64,000 bases of DNA, taken from NCBI GenBank assembly GCA_019671135.1, contig JAHRHY010000009.1, positions 2,232,001-2,296,000 of the forward strand. Reading direction: 5' to 3'. Origin of the DNA: Linnemannia hyalina. Taxonomy: Eukaryota > Mortierellomycota > Mortierellomycetes > Mortierellales > Mortierellaceae. The notes under the pieces were generated by a model, which had not been told where the DNA came from, did not search any database, and saw only the letters and a program-made list of their open reading frames with translations. The stretch's first letter is position 1; each line of letters begins with the position of its first letter. Position numbers and translations under genes: made by a program. This document shows, piece by piece, positions 61,477 through 64,000 of the stretch.

Positions 61477-62745
61477 TATTCTAACACCCCCTGTCAGCGC
61501 AAAATTAACAGGGGGTGTCTGACAGGGGTTTTTCCAAAAAAATTCTGCCATATGTTTTTGGTCTTTTTTCAATTCTAACAGGGGCCTGTTTGAACAGGAG
61601 CATGGATGGAAATCAAAACACCCTGTCAGAATAGAAATGCTTTTTGCACTTTCTTTTTGCCGCGCTGCTGGCAAAAAGATCATTTGACCAGTGCTATCCG
61701 TCGTTCTCAATGGACTTCTCCTTTCCTCGCCGTGCATCGAGATTCTCGTCAAAGAGTCAAATTCAGACACCATCGGCTGTTCAGTGATCCCTCTTGACCA
61801 TTTCAGGCACCCCAAATAACACTAAAAAATGTCCATATACACACACTCCACCATTTTTCTCGTCTGCGGGTTTTGTTACTTGCACGCCTTGCTTGATACC
61901 CCGCTGGAGGATGATCACTATAGACTTTGTTCAAGTAGCCCTCATTCCATTTTATCCTCTCACCTTTGTCTCTCTCTATCTTTGACTCCCTCTCCCTCTC
62001 TTAGTCTTCATCTCTCTTTGACACTCCTTCTCTCTTTCTTTGACACTCCCTCTATCTTTCTTTAACTTCCTCTCTTTGTCTACCTCTCTCTCCCTCTCTC
62101 TCCCTCTCTCTCTCTCTCTCTCTTTATCTTTCTCTCTCTCTCTATCTTTCTCTCTCTCTCTGTCTTTGTCTTTCTCTCTTTTCTCCTTGCCTCCCTCTCT
62201 CTCTCTCTTTATCTTTCTCTCCCTCCTAAAAAAAAAAAAAAACACAAACAAATGCAAAGGCAATGAAGGCAATGAAGGCAAAGGACACACGGTTGCTGGC
62301 GTATTTTTATTGTTATATTCGCATGCCATGGACTTCACACTGGATGAGACAGATGAGAGACATCCATGCATACATGAATCTTAATGCCAACAGGTCTTGC
62401 CCCTCTAGCTGCCATCAGGATAATTTTCATTCATCTGTACATAGCCAACGTAGGCAATGTAGGCCAAAAAAAAATAAAAAAGGATCCAAAAAAAAAAAGA
62501 CAACACATGCAAAGGCAGTGAAGGCAATGAAGGCAAAGAATACATGGATGTTAGCATAATTTTATTGTTATGTTCCTATGCCATGGACTTTACCCTGGAC
62601 GAGACAGATGTGAAACATACATGCATGCATGAATTTGATGCCAATAGACCTTGCCTTTTAGCTCCTATAAGGATAATTTTCATCCATCTGCACATAGCCA
62701 ATGTAGGCATTGTAGTCAAACGTAGGCAACATTGCAAAAAAAAAA
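61477..62745 (+). mobile_element. TATTCTAACACCCCC repeat family, copy 2
   Basis: The same order as copy 1: CACCCCCTGTCAG start with a nearby inverted AACAGGGGGTGTCTGACAGGGG-type segment, the conserved ~350 bp part, pyrimidine tract (61965-62228), A run, and two ~255 bp units. Similarity to copy 1 is high, with small indels. It lies on the other side of the Ulp1-like gene in the same orientation. Confidence 0.6.
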
Positions 62746-64000
62746 AAGCCTTTTTTACACCCATTCTTACTTCAATCTGGCCGAGTCGAAACACAGTCAA
62801 CCTTACGTCCCAACTCTTCACTGTGTATGAATTGCTATTCGGTTCGCCTTTTTTCATATCTCGTCCCTTTCTTTGTTCTTTCTTTTTATTCACGGTACGA
62901 AATAGAAAATAAGAAATAAGAAATAAGAAATAAGAATAAGAAATAAGAAATTAGAAAAAAGACCAAGAAAAAAGACGAAAATAAAAAAAGAAAAAAGAGA
63001 AAGAGAAGAGGGAAAAGAATCAAATCAACTGTTTCATTGTGCTCGAGAACACACAATGCTTATTTGCTCCATTGTCTCTTTGTCAAATGTGTTATGCCTG
63101 GATGAACAAAATAAGCAACATAGACAGTTTATTATGAACTAAACACACGGCTATATATATGCATTCAATCTATCTCATACCTTGACGGAAAAAAATGTGA
63201 CCTCTCTGATTTTGTACTCAAAGAAGGAGTGACCAGAGGGAGCGGTGTATCTAAAAGTAGGAGATAATACAAATGAAGTGGTGGGAGGGGAAAGGGGGAA
63301 GGAGGAGTGGAAGGAAGGGAAGGAGGGGTAGCAGGGAAGGAGGGTGTAGGGAAGCTGAACAAAAGTAGAGAAATGGTGGAGTGTTGACGAGGAGGGAGGC
63401 AAATAGAAAAGGAAAAAAAAAGTGAAGGGAAAGGAAGGAGAGAGCGACAAGGGAGAGAGCGTGTGAAAGGGAAGGAAGGAGCAAAAAGAAAGAAAAGGGT
63501 TGAGTGTTCGAAGAGCAAAAGGCAAAGTGGAGGATGGATGGATGTATGACAATTTAAAATACGGGAAGGAACAAAAAGTCAGACTTGGGTTACAGCTCCA
63601 TGCAAATGGGTCGAGGTGTACGCATGTTTGATGACAATGGCGCTCTTGCCCTTCTCCCTTTCATCACCTTTCCTTTCTTATTCCCCGGTAGGTCTCACCC
63701 TGTCCATACGCGTTCTTTCGCGCATGTGCACTCCAATGAAGCAGAGAGTACAAACGGACAAGGCAAGCTATTCCGACCATCTGCATACCCTTTTTCTTAG
63801 CCAAGAAATTATGCAAAAAAGCAAAAATCAATTGAACCACAAACAACAGTGTGAAACATCAAGAAAATACCAGGTCCATCGTCAACTCAAGATAAAAATA
63901 AGAGACTTAAGGGAGAGAGAAGAACAGAAGAGAGGGAGAGGGATGAAGAGAAGGCCAAAAATAATAAGAGTTCAATGTCACCACGAAGACAGCGTGCATA
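62746..64000. other. Low-complexity end of the window
   Basis: AAATAAG microsatellite at 62903-62965, A/G-rich DNA to 63015, and a ~280 bp purine tract (GGAAGGAGG-type, 63235-63520). Antisense Pro/Ser/Phe-rich frames are artefacts of that tract. A 71-codon frame at 63585-63800 is unrecognised. No gene supported. Confidence 0.6.

Noticed and set aside
63165..63552. Pro-rich minus-strand proteins near the right end
   Set aside because: Three overlapping frames all derive from one purine tract; none has coding signals.

Overview
The window is eukaryotic and almost certainly fungal. It has canonical GT-AG introns of roughly 90-160 bp, a mitochondrial-type CoA-transferase gene, a piece of 28S rRNA whose 3' end resembles fungal LSU, chromodomain Ty3/Gypsy elements and Helitrons. 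A truncated N-terminal exon at the left edge recalls the NLR/NACHT-type proteins common in Mortierellaceae. A Mortierella-like early-diverging fungus is therefore my best guess, but it is inference. Only three host-type genes look intact: a DUF4238 protein (3103-4662), a family III CoA-transferase (8203-10066, minus, four exons, 498 aa) and a Ulp1/C48-like protein that lacks the catalytic cysteine (59243-61125, minus, three exons, 568 aa). Nearly everything else is mobile DNA, much of it nested.

Layout. 1-2.4 kb: NLR-like fragment cut by a decayed Tc1/mariner element, a foldback element and a 28S fragment. 2.6-2.9 kb: solo LTR. 3.1-4.7 kb: DUF4238 gene. 4.8-6.1 kb: a solo copy of a ~480 bp terminal repeat, split by another transposon. 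6.7-7.4 kb: reverse-strand 28S 3' end. 8.2-10.1 kb: CoA-transferase. 11.3-17.1 kb: broken gene end, another solo terminal repeat and a decayed Helitron. 17.1-36.1 kb: a nest of three Gypsy elements, in which B is interrupted by A and abuts C, and C is interrupted by a 5.5 kb DDE-transposase element (E1). 37.1-47.2 kb: two Helitrons joined head to tail; the first looks complete, the second is an internal-deletion copy. 47.2-55.0 kb: two further copies of the DDE element (E2, E3), facing each other. 55-64 kb: a ~1.3-1.8 kb repeat family with ~240 bp tandem units, a hAT-like MITE, the Ulp1-like gene and low-complexity DNA.

The most unusual content is the E family. Each member carries (i) a DDE_Tnp_4-like transposase and (ii) a ~740 aa protein with two Cys/His knuckles and four copies of a ~60 aa module. 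In E1 these lie between two direct terminal repeats of 496 bp that appear identical to each other but differ from those of E2 and E3. The unit is flanked by a 3 bp duplication (TAT/ATA). Long direct terminal repeats plus solo copies look like an LTR element, yet there is no reverse transcriptase. I could not run any search, so novelty is a hypothesis.
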